This document shows positions 20,618 through 29,338 of a stretch of 62,629 nucleotides of DNA, one piece after another; positions within the stretch are counted from its first letter, which is position 1; the number at the start of each line of letters is the position of its first letter. The DNA is from a virus. The notes below the pieces were generated by a model that worked only from the letters and a program-made list of their open reading frames with translations, did no database searches and was not told the DNA's origin. A program made the translations under genes and the position numbers. The stretch is from IMG/VR virus record IMGVR_UViG_3300042691_021403, positions 1 through 62,629 of that record; one strand, 5' to 3'.

Positions 20618-21484
20618 TTAGGAAGTATTAGTGTTCGCAGTATTAGATGTAAGTTTTTGCTTATAACTGTCCGTACCTATGAGATTGTTAATGAGATATA
20701 GTTGTGTATTTCCAACATTTTCGAGGTTATCAATCTTATTAGAATCTTCCAGTAATATTAGACCCTGTTGATAAAAGTTCCAATCATGGAGTCTTCGTGT
20801 GCTTAACATTCCACTAGCAGTTTGTAAGTGGGAAATTATCGAATTTGCTTGTGTGGTGGTTATGTTTGATGCCAAATTTCCAGTGCCATCCAAATAAATT
20901 GAAGAATTTAGTGTCGGATAGTCATTTGTAATAATCACTGTATTTGCGGCAATATCATCACCCATGAATAAACTTGTCATGCATCCTAGCAACGGAGTTG
21001 AATCTTGAATACCATCGGTGTTATTCAACAACATCAACAAGTTTTGACCCACCTGTACAGAGGTATCATAGTCTGGATATTCAATCACAGGAGAACCGTT
21101 TTCTGGAACGGTAGATTCGGCTCTAGTCACTCCAGCGACATTTGATGTGTGTTGCTTGAATAGATTTATTTCCGATAAAAGTGTGGTTGCTGATGATTGC
21201 AGACCTGCTCCATTAGCTGTATCATATGAAACAATCGTCAGCATTAGGTTGTATAGGTTCTGTGTACTCGATTGAAGTTCATTACATACATTCAATACTG
21301 GATTTTTGTAGTAATTTGTTGCTATGATTGTACCATTGGCCAGGTCACTTTTTTGCCATGGCTCAAGTGATATTGGTTGTGTGTTTAGAAAGTTTTTTGT
21401 ATCCTGACTCAAGTAAATTGCATCACCGAATTTACTTGTATCGAAACTGAAACTTAATCTGTTAAATACGTTTGCGCCTGACAT
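20618..21484 (-). CDS. Unknown virion-associated protein
   Basis: 288 residues, mixed helix and loop, rich in Asn and Thr. No known domain was recognised. It lies between the central spike and gp25 in the baseplate operon, with 11 bp to the spike gene, so it is probably a structural or assembly factor of the hub or wedge. A PAAR-type spike tip is unlikely because it lacks the expected short beta fold and metal-ligand pattern. Confidence 0.6.
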   Translation of the reverse strand: MSGANVFNRLSFSFDTSKFGDAIYLSQDTKNFLNTQPISLEPWQKSDLANGTIIATNYYKNPVLNVCNELQSSTQNLYNLMLTIVSYDTANGAGLQSSATTLLSEINLFKQHTSNVAGVTRAESTVPENGSPVIEYPDYDTSVQVGQNLLMLLNNTDGIQDSTPLLGCMTSLFMGDDIAANTVIITNDYPTLNSSIYLDGTGNLASNITTTQANSIISHLQTASGMLSTRRLHDWNFYQQGLILLEDSNKIDNLENVGNTQLYLINNLIGTDSYKQKLTSNTANTNTS

Positions 21485-21495
21485 TCAAATCTCCA

Positions 21496-22275
21496 TTATA
21501 ACATTTTACGTAAAGGTGTGGAAGTTGGACCCTTTGGTGCTTTATGTATATGCGAATTGTACTGCATTCTCATAGTCATCATTGTACCTAAAGTGTCTCT
21601 CACCATAGCACCTTGTGTAAGTGGTGTCCAAAGGCTTACAGCACCAAAAATTGGTCCGAGTGTGTCGATACCAAGATTGGAACTGAGTTTCATACCTGCC
21701 GTTACGTTTTCAACCGCAGAAACTGATTGTTTAGAAATGATTGAACCGGAGACGTTCAAATCACTGTTAATATTCACGGCTGATGCCGCTCTGATACTGA
21801 CTGTACCAAGTTCTCCACCAGCAAAAAGTGAAATGTCACCACCTGAGGTTATCTCCACTTTTTCACCTGAATTGATTTTTGTTTTTCCGTTTACCTGTTG
21901 ATATGAGTCACCATTAACTTGACTATAACAATCACCAACTACATTAAAAACGGAATCTCCTTGCACCGTGATATTACAAACACCATTGATAAGTACATTA
22001 TTGTTACTTGCAATAATTTCGTATTTGTCACCAAGAATTTTAACGATTTGTTGACCGTTCGCTTGTATTTCCGTGAAAGTACCGGTTCTATGTTGAATTC
22101 GAACCCTCTCAAATTCTGGTGTGTCATCCATTTCTATAAAATGACCTGATTCCGAGCCAATTACTCTATTGAGTGGTGGGGATACATTCCAGTCTGATGG
22201 TGGTTCTGTCCAAGAATAATCAGGACCAGGTTTTTGAGCAATAAATTGCTGTTCGATTTGTGCTTCTGTTGCCAT
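21496..22275 (-). CDS. Central tail spike (gp5 C-terminal beta-helix-like)
   Basis: 259 residues. Residues 75-170 are a run of short Val/Asn/Gly strands (NVLINGVCNITVQGDSVFNV) like the triple-stranded beta-helix of T4 gp5. The C-terminus carries SHIHKAPKGPTSTP. An HxH pair close to a GP(S/T) turn is how many contractile-tail spikes bind an apical iron ion. It follows the OB-fold protein gene by 3 bp. T4 has OB fold, lysozyme and spike in one polypeptide; here the spike is a separate gene. The Fe-binding tip is inferred from the motif. Confidence 0.75.
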   Translation of the reverse strand: MATEAQIEQQFIAQKPGPDYSWTEPPSDWNVSPPLNRVIGSESGHFIEMDDTPEFERVRIQHRTGTFTEIQANGQQIVKILGDKYEIIASNNNVLINGVCNITVQGDSVFNVVGDCYSQVNGDSYQQVNGKTKINSGEKVEITSGGDISLFAGGELGTVSIRAASAVNINSDLNVSGSIISKQSVSAVENVTAGMKLSSNLGIDTLGPIFGAVSLWTPLTQGAMVRDTLGTMMTMRMQYNSHIHKAPKGPTSTPLRKML

Positions 22276-22278
22276 AAT

Positions 22279-23295
22279 TTAAATTCTTCCTGAATATGAT
22301 TTTGGATTAAGAGTTGCTTGTGTTGTTGCTACGAGAGATTGTGCGCCTGCGACTGTTGATGTTGTTGCACTTACTGTCTTGTTAACATCGTTAATTAAAC
22401 CTTTAACTTCACCTACAAGCCCACCAGAACTGGTTGCTATTGATAATGCAGATTTCAATGAGTTGTAAAGTGCCGCCAAACAATCTTGAAACATTTGTAA
22501 TAATCTTGCAGGTAAACTTAAAATCCATGCAATCATTTTTTGCACATATGCAACATATCTTGCAATTTCAAGTATAACATTGTTGATAAAATCTAAAAAA
22601 TCCCTAATATCTTTCAATATACCCCGAATAACTTTGATTGCACCAATGATCTGTGTGACCAATGGAGAACTTGAGGCTCCTGAAGTGATTGCTTCGATTC
22701 CTTTTCTTATAGCTTGAAATAAAGTTGAATTTTTTAGGTCTTCAAGTGCCTGTTTGAATCTTATGTTATTGGCTATATCACAAACGTGCGCCCTCGACTT
22801 GTCAGACTTTTCAATTCCGGTACCCTTATATGTATTCGATGTAGCTGGCGCTGTTGATTCACCCACACGCACAGGTTTCATTGCTGGTGTGTCGGAGTAA
22901 ACAACTGGTGTTATCGCATTCGACTCATTTAATGAAGAATTTGTATATTTTGCTTTTGCAAAAAAACCTCTACCTTCTACCTCATCCGCTTCTTGTTGCG
23001 GTATGGCAGGAAACACACCAAGCATGGCTGGTGCCTGTGATGAAAGACCATCCATAAAGAAACCAAAAACATAGTCACCTTCCATTGGTGTGGAAAATGT
23101 CCTAGAATCATTTACAGGATACAATGGTGTTGCCCAAGGTAATTCAGATGTTGGAATTTCCTGTAAGTTATCGGTGTGAGAACCAAAAATCCTAACTTTA
23201 CAACGACCCACGTTCAATGGATCAACACGGTCTTCTACGACACCAATCCACCAAACGAAATCGTCGTGTCCGAGTCTATTTTTAAATTCTGTCAT
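22279..23295 (-). CDS. Baseplate hub OB-fold protein (gp5 N-terminal part)
   Basis: 338 residues. Residues 12-110 match the gp5/VgrG OB fold: FVWWIGVVEDRVDPLNVGRC, then HTDN, LPWATPLYPV and GDYVFGFFMDG. The second half is predicted helical with a hydrophobic stretch near 225-270 (LLQMFQDCLAALYNSL). No lysozyme motif is present, unlike T4 gp5. It is translationally coupled to the hub gene upstream and to the spike gene downstream, so the two products probably assemble into one hub-spike unit. Confidence 0.8.
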   Translation of the reverse strand: MTEFKNRLGHDDFVWWIGVVEDRVDPLNVGRCKVRIFGSHTDNLQEIPTSELPWATPLYPVNDSRTFSTPMEGDYVFGFFMDGLSSQAPAMLGVFPAIPQQEADEVEGRGFFAKAKYTNSSLNESNAITPVVYSDTPAMKPVRVGESTAPATSNTYKGTGIEKSDKSRAHVCDIANNIRFKQALEDLKNSTLFQAIRKGIEAITSGASSSPLVTQIIGAIKVIRGILKDIRDFLDFINNVILEIARYVAYVQKMIAWILSLPARLLQMFQDCLAALYNSLKSALSIATSSGGLVGEVKGLINDVNKTVSATTSTVAGAQSLVATTQATLNPKSYSGRI

Positions 23296-24746
23296 TATAC
23301 ATCACCTTTTATTGCTTTTTGCATGTCACCTGAATTGTCATAATTATCAACCGATGCACTGTAACTATCTTTAACAACTTCAAGTATAGTTTCATATTTA
23401 CCCGCAAAATCAATAATATGGCGAACGGCTGTAATCATATAAATTCCTGAGTGAAATGGATCTTCTTCACCGGCATCATAACCAGATTCATTCTTACTTC
23501 TGCTTGATGGTAAAGACACACCCACTAACATACCAACAGTTAAGTTTGGATCACCTGAAACTGAAAGTTTAATTCTAGAATAATGTGAAAGAGAAAGCTG
23601 TGCAGTTCTGTTTGGTACATAATCTTCTACTCTAACATCATTGGCAACATTCCACGGTTCTTCACTGATTCCCAATGCTTTCTTTTGATCGGAATTAGAT
23701 ACTGTAACTTTCAATACTGCATCATAATTCTCATTAGCTTTTTTACCAAGTCTATTTTTCAATTCTGGTATTAAAGAGTTTTCATTTAGTTTTTTTGAAT
23801 TTTGAAAATATGCTGAATAATCAAATTTTGTGTCTTTGAAGGTTCTTGTTAGAGGATCAATTGAAATCAATCTATTAGCAAAAGCACCGGATATAGTTCC
23901 ATACAAAGTGTCGAAAGTGTCGAGAAACACATATGATTTTATACCAATAAGGTTTCTACCCAACTCCGCACTTTTAATTTCCCAACCAACACCATTTATT
24001 TTATTACCAGCACTTCTCGGTATGTAAATAAATTGTATGTATGGTTTTTGTGAAAAGAGATTTTGTAATGAGTAAAAATTGAAACCCTCAGCGTTTTCAT
24101 AAAAAAGAAAATCAGCACCTTTTTTGCCAATAGGTTTCGCATAATTTGACAACCAATTAATAGCTTCGAATGGCTTCTTATATGGTATTACAAAATCGTA
24201 AAGACCATCTGTTTCCTGCATTCTAATAAACTTTTTATCAATTTTTAATTTGTCCGAAAGTATGTCGTATATAATTTCTGATATTTTTTTACCTGAATAT
24301 GATTTGCTAACTTTTGTTTGCTCGGATAATAATAATTCTTCTGAGCAAAAATGTAGTGCATATGTTTCTGTTGCACTATTGTTTAATACTCTTTCAGAAA
24401 CACGATAAATTCTAAAATATTTTTCAGTTGTTAATTCTTCATTTGATTTTATAGTTTTCTTAAATTTTAATTTAAGATAATCGAATCCTGACATTCCGAG
24501 TCTGTCAATTAAACTTATTGAATCGTTGATTAATATACTTCCGCTTGTTATTCCTTTAAAAATGTCTTCATAATATGATAATTCAACCATCATCATTTTG
24601 ATGTTTGTGTTATCTTTTGCAGTAATAATGTATGCTTCATCAAGACTGTAATCATCAGCCGTAATTAAACCACGGGTTTGTACGACAGGTGCTTCTTTCG
24701 GTGCCAAAATTGAATTTTGGCCAGCAACTTCAATATTTTGTAACAT
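23295..24746 (-). CDS. Baseplate hub protein, gp27-like
   Basis: 483 residues. The pattern of a central hub (tube-like fold that carries the OB/spike protein) is visible: SYYEDIFKGITSGSILINDS near residue 55 and the start of a second barrel at NAKPIGKKGADFLFYENAEG-like sequence near 215-235. It lies between gp53 and the OB-fold gene with overlapping starts and stops, the expected gp27 slot. The product should form the trimeric ring that joins the tail tube to the spike. Assigned from context and general pattern. Confidence 0.75.
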   Translation of the reverse strand: MLQNIEVAGQNSILAPKEAPVVQTRGLITADDYSLDEAYIITAKDNTNIKMMMVELSYYEDIFKGITSGSILINDSISLIDRLGMSGFDYLKLKFKKTIKSNEELTTEKYFRIYRVSERVLNNSATETYALHFCSEELLLSEQTKVSKSYSGKKISEIIYDILSDKLKIDKKFIRMQETDGLYDFVIPYKKPFEAINWLSNYAKPIGKKGADFLFYENAEGFNFYSLQNLFSQKPYIQFIYIPRSAGNKINGVGWEIKSAELGRNLIGIKSYVFLDTFDTLYGTISGAFANRLISIDPLTRTFKDTKFDYSAYFQNSKKLNENSLIPELKNRLGKKANENYDAVLKVTVSNSDQKKALGISEEPWNVANDVRVEDYVPNRTAQLSLSHYSRIKLSVSGDPNLTVGMLVGVSLPSSRSKNESGYDAGEEDPFHSGIYMITAVRHIIDFAGKYETILEVVKDSYSASVDNYDNSGDMQKAIKGDV

Positions 24747-25396
24747 TATGCAACTTTCATTAATACTTTAAGTTGTTGTTCCATTTCACCTGCATATGTA
24801 CTATTCAATAACTTAATTTGTCTCCTAGACTCATTTAATTCTTCTTCGTAATCATATAACGTTACAATATTTTTTGTTGTTGATACAATACATTGTGTTC
24901 CGTTTGCAACTGGAGGATCGGGTATATCATATGTTACCGTAGATTCTGTGAGCGTATTATATTCGCTTTGTGTTATTGAAACTTCTTTAATAGTTTCTGT
25001 TCTGGTATAAACATCAGTTGTTGTTATAATTTTTTTATATTCATATACGGTTGTTTGTGTATATTCAAAAGGTGTTTTTCCTGCATCCTCTGCTTCTGTT
25101 GCATATTTTGAACCCAGGTATTCCAGGAAAGATGCATATGGCATTGGCCATTCCCAAACAGGATCTAAAATTTGATTTGAGAATAAAACTATCCAATATT
25201 TGAATGGATCACCATAATATTTTTCAGCAACAATCTCCGGTGTATCACCTTCTTGTATCGCATACTCATAGAATTGCATTGGATTGTTTATCAATTCTTG
25301 AACTAATGCCGCACGTGCCAACAAATTGGTCATCAATATAGGATAACCATTTTGGTCTGGTGTAATTATTTTAGGTAATGTTTTGAAATAGTACAT
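24746..25396 (-). CDS. 53: Baseplate wedge protein gp53
   Basis: 216 residues (T4 gp53 has 196). The conserved core is clear: YAIQEGDTPEIVAEKYYGDP near residue 45, WIVLFSNQILDPVWEWP, and YASFLEYLG. This is a LysM-like segment that binds gp6 and gp25 in the wedge. The C-terminal 90 residues are Thr- and Tyr-rich (YEYKKIITTTDVYTR) and probably form an extension specific to this phage group. It is coupled to gp48 by a 1-bp overlap. Confidence 0.88.
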   Translation of the reverse strand: MYYFKTLPKIITPDQNGYPILMTNLLARAALVQELINNPMQFYEYAIQEGDTPEIVAEKYYGDPFKYWIVLFSNQILDPVWEWPMPYASFLEYLGSKYATEAEDAGKTPFEYTQTTVYEYKKIITTTDVYTRTETIKEVSITQSEYNTLTESTVTYDIPDPPVANGTQCIVSTTKNIVTLYDYEEELNESRRQIKLLNSTYAGEMEQQLKVLMKVA

Positions 25397-26487
25397 TAGT
25401 ATCCCGCTTTAATTCTATTTTTATCGATGATAATAGTCTCTTTAAATTGAAGGGTCATCTTTATTTGTACAGGAGAACCATCATTAAAAGTTGACCAACC
25501 ATTTGGACCGTAATCGACACTTATATTTTCTAAAACAGTTCCACCAGTGTCGTCACCTATTCTAGGTACATATTCGTTTCGTTTACCTTTGTAAAGGAAT
25601 TCTATTTTGAAGGGGTAAGGAACTTCCATAAACAAACCTTGTGAAAAGTAACCTAGGGGTTTCAGTTCTGGTGCGGCCGCAAATTTAAAATGTTCAATAA
25701 TTTTTTTTACTTCTTCACTTTCTTCTTTACTGTAAGGAGTGAATACAAAATCAAACTGAAAAGTTCTAAAGCCAACACCTCTAAACAAAACTTGAAGTTG
25801 TGGGTTTATTGCTTGACCCAAACCTCTTGCGGCAAGGTCACCAAGGTTGTTCATACCAAGTGCTTTTCCTGCCGCATTTGCGAGAGTATATCTGATAAAT
25901 GGATCTGAACCAGCTTTGTTTGCCAGTTGTTCAATAGTTTTATCGGCTGAACCATTGAATAGGTCAAGCATTGATGTTCCAGCTTGCGCCAAGAAATATG
26001 CTTTACCTAAAGATTCTGTTAAACTAATATCATCATAAGATGCACCGTATGTAACATTTACAGTATCCGGAATATAAAGTGCAATAGATGTATCAGGTTT
26101 TCTAGGAACATCTGCGGCCGCAATTTGTCTACTAAGGTTAGTTAAAGATTTTTTAAAATCCTCTGGGGCTTGAGGTAATTCTACCGTAGGTTTACCCTCT
26201 AACACATTTTGACCACTTTGAGCGATAGAACTACCCACGGCACCTGCATATCGAGCCCCTCCTGTAATCACATTAATAGTGTCTGTTACAATTTCCGGTT
26301 TGTAGTCGGGATCGGGTCGCATAGATGTGAATTTAATCACATGACTACGTGTTGCGTCTGATCCCAAATTGCGAGGATATTTTAATCCGGTAAATTCGAA
26401 TTTATTTCCATACAGTAACTGTAGTGGACCATTTATGGTTCCCGGTACTGAAATACCCGCTATTGAGGTTGGGATAGATATTGGCAT
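25396..26487 (-). CDS. 48: Tail-tube cap / baseplate protein gp48
   Basis: 363 residues from the ATG at 26487. An upstream in-frame ATG at 26532 is rejected because a late promoter (26519-26526) lies inside that extension. The motif FRTFQFDFVFTPYSKEESEE at about residue 245 and the C-terminal beta strands (YGPNGWSTFNDGSPVQIKM) are characteristic of the gp48/gp54 proteins that cap the baseplate and start tube polymerisation. First gene of the long leftward structural operon. Confidence 0.85.
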   Translation of the reverse strand: MPISIPTSIAGISVPGTINGPLQLLYGNKFEFTGLKYPRNLGSDATRSHVIKFTSMRPDPDYKPEIVTDTINVITGGARYAGAVGSSIAQSGQNVLEGKPTVELPQAPEDFKKSLTNLSRQIAAADVPRKPDTSIALYIPDTVNVTYGASYDDISLTESLGKAYFLAQAGTSMLDLFNGSADKTIEQLANKAGSDPFIRYTLANAAGKALGMNNLGDLAARGLGQAINPQLQVLFRGVGFRTFQFDFVFTPYSKEESEEVKKIIEHFKFAAAPELKPLGYFSQGLFMEVPYPFKIEFLYKGKRNEYVPRIGDDTGGTVLENISVDYGPNGWSTFNDGSPVQIKMTLQFKETIIIDKNRIKAGY

Positions 26488-26518
26488 GGTTTTTGTTATT
26501 TTAAGAAGGTAATATACA

Positions 26519-26526
26519 TATTTATA
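26519..26526 (-). promoter_or_regulatory. T4-type late promoter for the baseplate operon
   Basis: A perfect TATAAATA on the minus strand, with the expected start site at about 26513, some 26 bp upstream of the gp48 ATG. It overlaps the start codon of the divergent gp4 gene. T4 late promoters consist of this box alone and need gp55 and gp33; a gp33-like gene is present at 36498-36719. Confidence 0.7.
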
Positions 26527-26963
26527 TGGCATACAGCGGCAAATTCACACCAAGAAACCCACAAAAGTATCGTGGAGACCCAAGAAACATCATTTATCGT
26601 TCGACATGGGAATGCCGAGTGATGAATTGGCTTGACTCGAACGATACCATTCTAGAATGGGGTTCTGAGGAGTTCTCAATACCATATAAATCTCCGGTAG
26701 ACAACCGTGTTCACCGTTATTTTCCTGATTTTTACGTGAAAGTTAAGCAAAAAGATGATACAATCCGAGTGATGATTATTGAAGTAAAACCAGCAAAACA
26801 GACTAAACCACCAGAGAAAAAGAAGAAAGTCACGAAACAATACATCCAAGAAGTGGTTACTTGGGGTATTAATGAAGCAAAATGGAAAGCCGCAACCGAG
26901 TTCTGTCTAGACCGTGGATGGGCTTTCAAAGTATTAACAGAATATGATTTAGGATTAAAATGA
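26526..26963 (+). CDS. 4: Head completion protein gp4 (nuclease fold)
   Basis: 145 residues, matching T4 gp4 (150). Conserved segments: FTPRNPQKYRGDPRNIIYRS, the E in STWECRVMNW, HRYFPDFYV and IIEVKP. The D (FPDFYV) and ExK (EVKP) make a PD-(D/E)XK-type nuclease core. gp4 finishes the packaged head so that a tail can join. First gene of the rightward operon; its stop overlaps the next start (ATGA). The origin of its own promoter is unclear. Confidence 0.92.
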   Translation: MAYSGKFTPRNPQKYRGDPRNIIYRSTWECRVMNWLDSNDTILEWGSEEFSIPYKSPVDNRVHRYFPDFYVKVKQKDDTIRVMIIEVKPAKQTKPPEKKKKVTKQYIQEVVTWGINEAKWKAATEFCLDRGWAFKVLTEYDLGLK

Positions 26964-28723
26964 TTAGATTGCATGTGTTGTCGGTTCCGCATACGGCATC
27001 GACAAAAGAGTATACGGTTTGCGCCTTTACTCAAAAAGTGATTAACTTTTGCAAAATGTACAAAGACATGGGTATGCATGTCATTCATTATGGACGTGAT
27101 GACTCCGATGTTATCTGTGATGAACATGTCACAGTAACAACACGTGCGCTGAATGAGAAGGTTTATGGTATATATGACTGGAAGAATCAAGGCCTAAAAT
27201 ACAATCAACAAGATGAGGTTTTCAAAACATTCAACGATAACTGCATCAAAGAAATCGAAAAGCGTAAACAGCCGCACGATATTATTCTGTGTTTCTTTGG
27301 GCTGGCGCAGAAACCAGTTTGTGATGCACACTCAGATTTGATTTGTGTTGAACCTTCTATTGGTTATCCGTCCTCCTTTGCACCATACAAAGTATATGAA
27401 TCGTATGCTGTGATGCATGGTCTCCAAGGTCCAGACAAAGTAGCAACTGCCGAATATAAGTTCTATGATGTTGCGATTCCATCTGGTTTCGACCTGAGTG
27501 AATTTGAATACACTGAAAAGAAAGAAGATTATTTCTTAATGTGTGGTCGTATGGTGTGGTCTAAAGGTGTTGACATTGCGGCTCAAGTGTGTGAACAACT
27601 TGGTGTGAAGTTGGTGTTGGCGGGCACCACTTTTGGTCCAACCGATTGTAATGTCGGTGATACATGGCCTGCCCACGTTGAATATGTCGGTTATGCTGAC
27701 GTTGAGAAACGAAAGAAACTCATGGCTGGTGCAAAAGGTTTGTTCTGCCCAACAATCTACAATGAGCCGTTTGGCTACGTAGCAATTGAAGCAATGTTAT
27801 CGGGTACACCAGTCATCACAGTTGATTGGGGTGCATTCACAGAGACTGTACAGCACGGAGTGACTGGTTTCCGTTGCCGCACGTTTGAACAGTTTGTTTG
27901 GGCCGCTAAGAATATTGATACAATTTCTCCACGTGCATGTCGTGAATGGGCTGAAAAGAACTACAACTTCAATAAAATCGGTTCAATGTACAAAGAATAC
28001 TTTGAATCGATTATCAACCTTTCCAAGGGTAGTGGTTGGTACACCAAGAATGATGAAAGAAAAGAACTTGAATGGCTTACCAAGACACAACCCACACAAC
28101 CAAAGACGTTCAAAGAGATTCTAAACCAATATAACAGAATCAAAGATGGCAAAGTGCATTTTCTTCAGATTGGTGCCATGGATGGTGTAAAGCACGATGA
28201 TCTATATCCGTATGTAATGAGTTACGATTGGACTGGTGTTTTGGTTGAACCTCTACCAGATATGTTCGATAAACTGGTTGAGAATTATTCACTCAAAGAT
28301 GGTCTAAAGTTTGAAAATTCCGCTATTGCTAACTCTGAAATCGTAACGATGTACCGTGTACCATCGGAATTGGTTGGAACTGATGGTATTCCCGATTGGG
28401 CTGAAGGTTGTTCTACGATGGTGCCAAAAACACATATTGAAGACATAGTACCACATATGGTTGAACAAGAAGTTAGGGGCATCACAATCTCTAAATTGTA
28501 TGAAAAATATGGTAAACATTTCGACTTTATTCAGGTTGATACAGAGGGCTATGACTATGAAATATTCTTCCAGTTCCTTGAGAATGGATTCACAGCAGAA
28601 TTGTTAAAGATTGAGATTGCACATATAACTTATACAAAAGCGGTGTGGATGCGCTGGAAACTGGAACAAAGCGGTTATAAGACATTCATTGACGGATACG
28701 ATTTAATAGCCTACCAGTTCTAG
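26960..28723 (+). CDS. Glycosyltransferase (GT4) fused to FkbM-type methyltransferase
   Basis: 587 residues with two domains. Residues 1-360 are a GT-B glycosyltransferase: GRMVWSKGVDIAAQV near 193 and the acidic Ex7E motif EPFGYVAIE near 268-276 that binds the sugar nucleotide, followed by SGTPVI. Residues 400-587 match FkbM methyltransferases: FLQIGAMDGVKHDDLYPYV, then VEPLPDMFDKL and DFIQVDTEGYDYEI. It sits between gp4 and tail genes, so it is expressed with virion genes. It probably makes a methylated sugar on a virion or surface glycan; acceptor and sugar are unknown. Confidence 0.85.
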   Translation: MIRLHVLSVPHTASTKEYTVCAFTQKVINFCKMYKDMGMHVIHYGRDDSDVICDEHVTVTTRALNEKVYGIYDWKNQGLKYNQQDEVFKTFNDNCIKEIEKRKQPHDIILCFFGLAQKPVCDAHSDLICVEPSIGYPSSFAPYKVYESYAVMHGLQGPDKVATAEYKFYDVAIPSGFDLSEFEYTEKKEDYFLMCGRMVWSKGVDIAAQVCEQLGVKLVLAGTTFGPTDCNVGDTWPAHVEYVGYADVEKRKKLMAGAKGLFCPTIYNEPFGYVAIEAMLSGTPVITVDWGAFTETVQHGVTGFRCRTFEQFVWAAKNIDTISPRACREWAEKNYNFNKIGSMYKEYFESIINLSKGSGWYTKNDERKELEWLTKTQPTQPKTFKEILNQYNRIKDGKVHFLQIGAMDGVKHDDLYPYVMSYDWTGVLVEPLPDMFDKLVENYSLKDGLKFENSAIANSEIVTMYRVPSELVGTDGIPDWAEGCSTMVPKTHIEDIVPHMVEQEVRGITISKLYEKYGKHFDFIQVDTEGYDYEIFFQFLENGFTAELLKIEIAHITYTKAVWMRWKLEQSGYKTFIDGYDLIAYQF

Positions 28724-28731
28724 TATAAATA
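28724..28731 (+). promoter_or_regulatory. T4-type late promoter before tail genes
   Basis: Perfect TATAAATA on the plus strand, only 4 bp before the ATG at 28736. Transcription from it would start at or near the ATG and give a leaderless message for that gene and a normal leader for the downstream tail tube gene. The match is exact but its use is inferred. Confidence 0.5.
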
Positions 28732-28735
28732 CTGG

Positions 28736-29338
28736 ATGGCTTCAACACTCACACAACTCACTCAACAAAAAACGGCTCTGGAACAAGATTTTTTGTCCAG
28801 AAAATCCGTCACGTGGTTACAAGACCAAATGCGTGACCTAAAGGCGCCAATCAAATTGGCGAGAGAAATAGCAAAAGAAAAGAGTAGACAGGGTGGTCAA
28901 TTTCAGATGGGTGGTCTCTACCACTTTTTCTATGATCCACTGACCAAGGGAGATTTGCCTTACTATGACATATTCCCTCTGGTGATACCACTTAAACGTG
29001 ATGCCGATGGATTTATAGGTCTAAACCTGCACTATTTACCACCTAGGTATCGTGCTGTGTTTATGGACAAACTCATGAATTTTGCCATTACAAATGAAAA
29101 TAATGAGCCTAAACGCCTTCGTGTAACTTATGATATTTTGACGGCAACAAAGAACTTCAAAGAGTTTAGGCCTTGTTTGAAGCGTTACCTGAATAGTCAA
29201 ATTAAATCAAAGATTTTGACGATTCAACCACCAGAGTGGGAGGTTGCATTATTTCTTCCCACAGCCGTTTTCAAAGGCGCACCCGTTTCTAAAGTTTATG
29301 CTGAATCGGTTGCCAAAGCACAAAGTAGGACATACTAA
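28736..29338 (+). CDS. Conserved T4-like phage protein of unknown role
   Basis: 200 residues. The central segment YHFFYDPLTKGDLPYYDIFP followed by GFIGLNLHYLPPRYRAVFMD is strongly patterned and I recall similar text in other T4-like marine phages, but no function is attached to it. The N-terminal 35 residues are helical and charged. The gene overlaps the tail-tube start by 1 bp and follows gp4 and the fused glycosyltransferase, so a tail or head-tail joining role is plausible. Start choice is uncertain because there is no ribosome site; see the promoter just upstream. Confidence 0.7.
   Translation: MASTLTQLTQQKTALEQDFLSRKSVTWLQDQMRDLKAPIKLAREIAKEKSRQGGQFQMGGLYHFFYDPLTKGDLPYYDIFPLVIPLKRDADGFIGLNLHYLPPRYRAVFMDKLMNFAITNENNEPKRLRVTYDILTATKNFKEFRPCLKRYLNSQIKSKILTIQPPEWEVALFLPTAVFKGAPVSKVYAESVAKAQSRTY

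Noticed and set aside
26488-26532. Longer gp48 start at 26532
   Set aside because: A perfect late promoter lies inside the extension and the residues are not typical; the ATG at 26487 is preferred.
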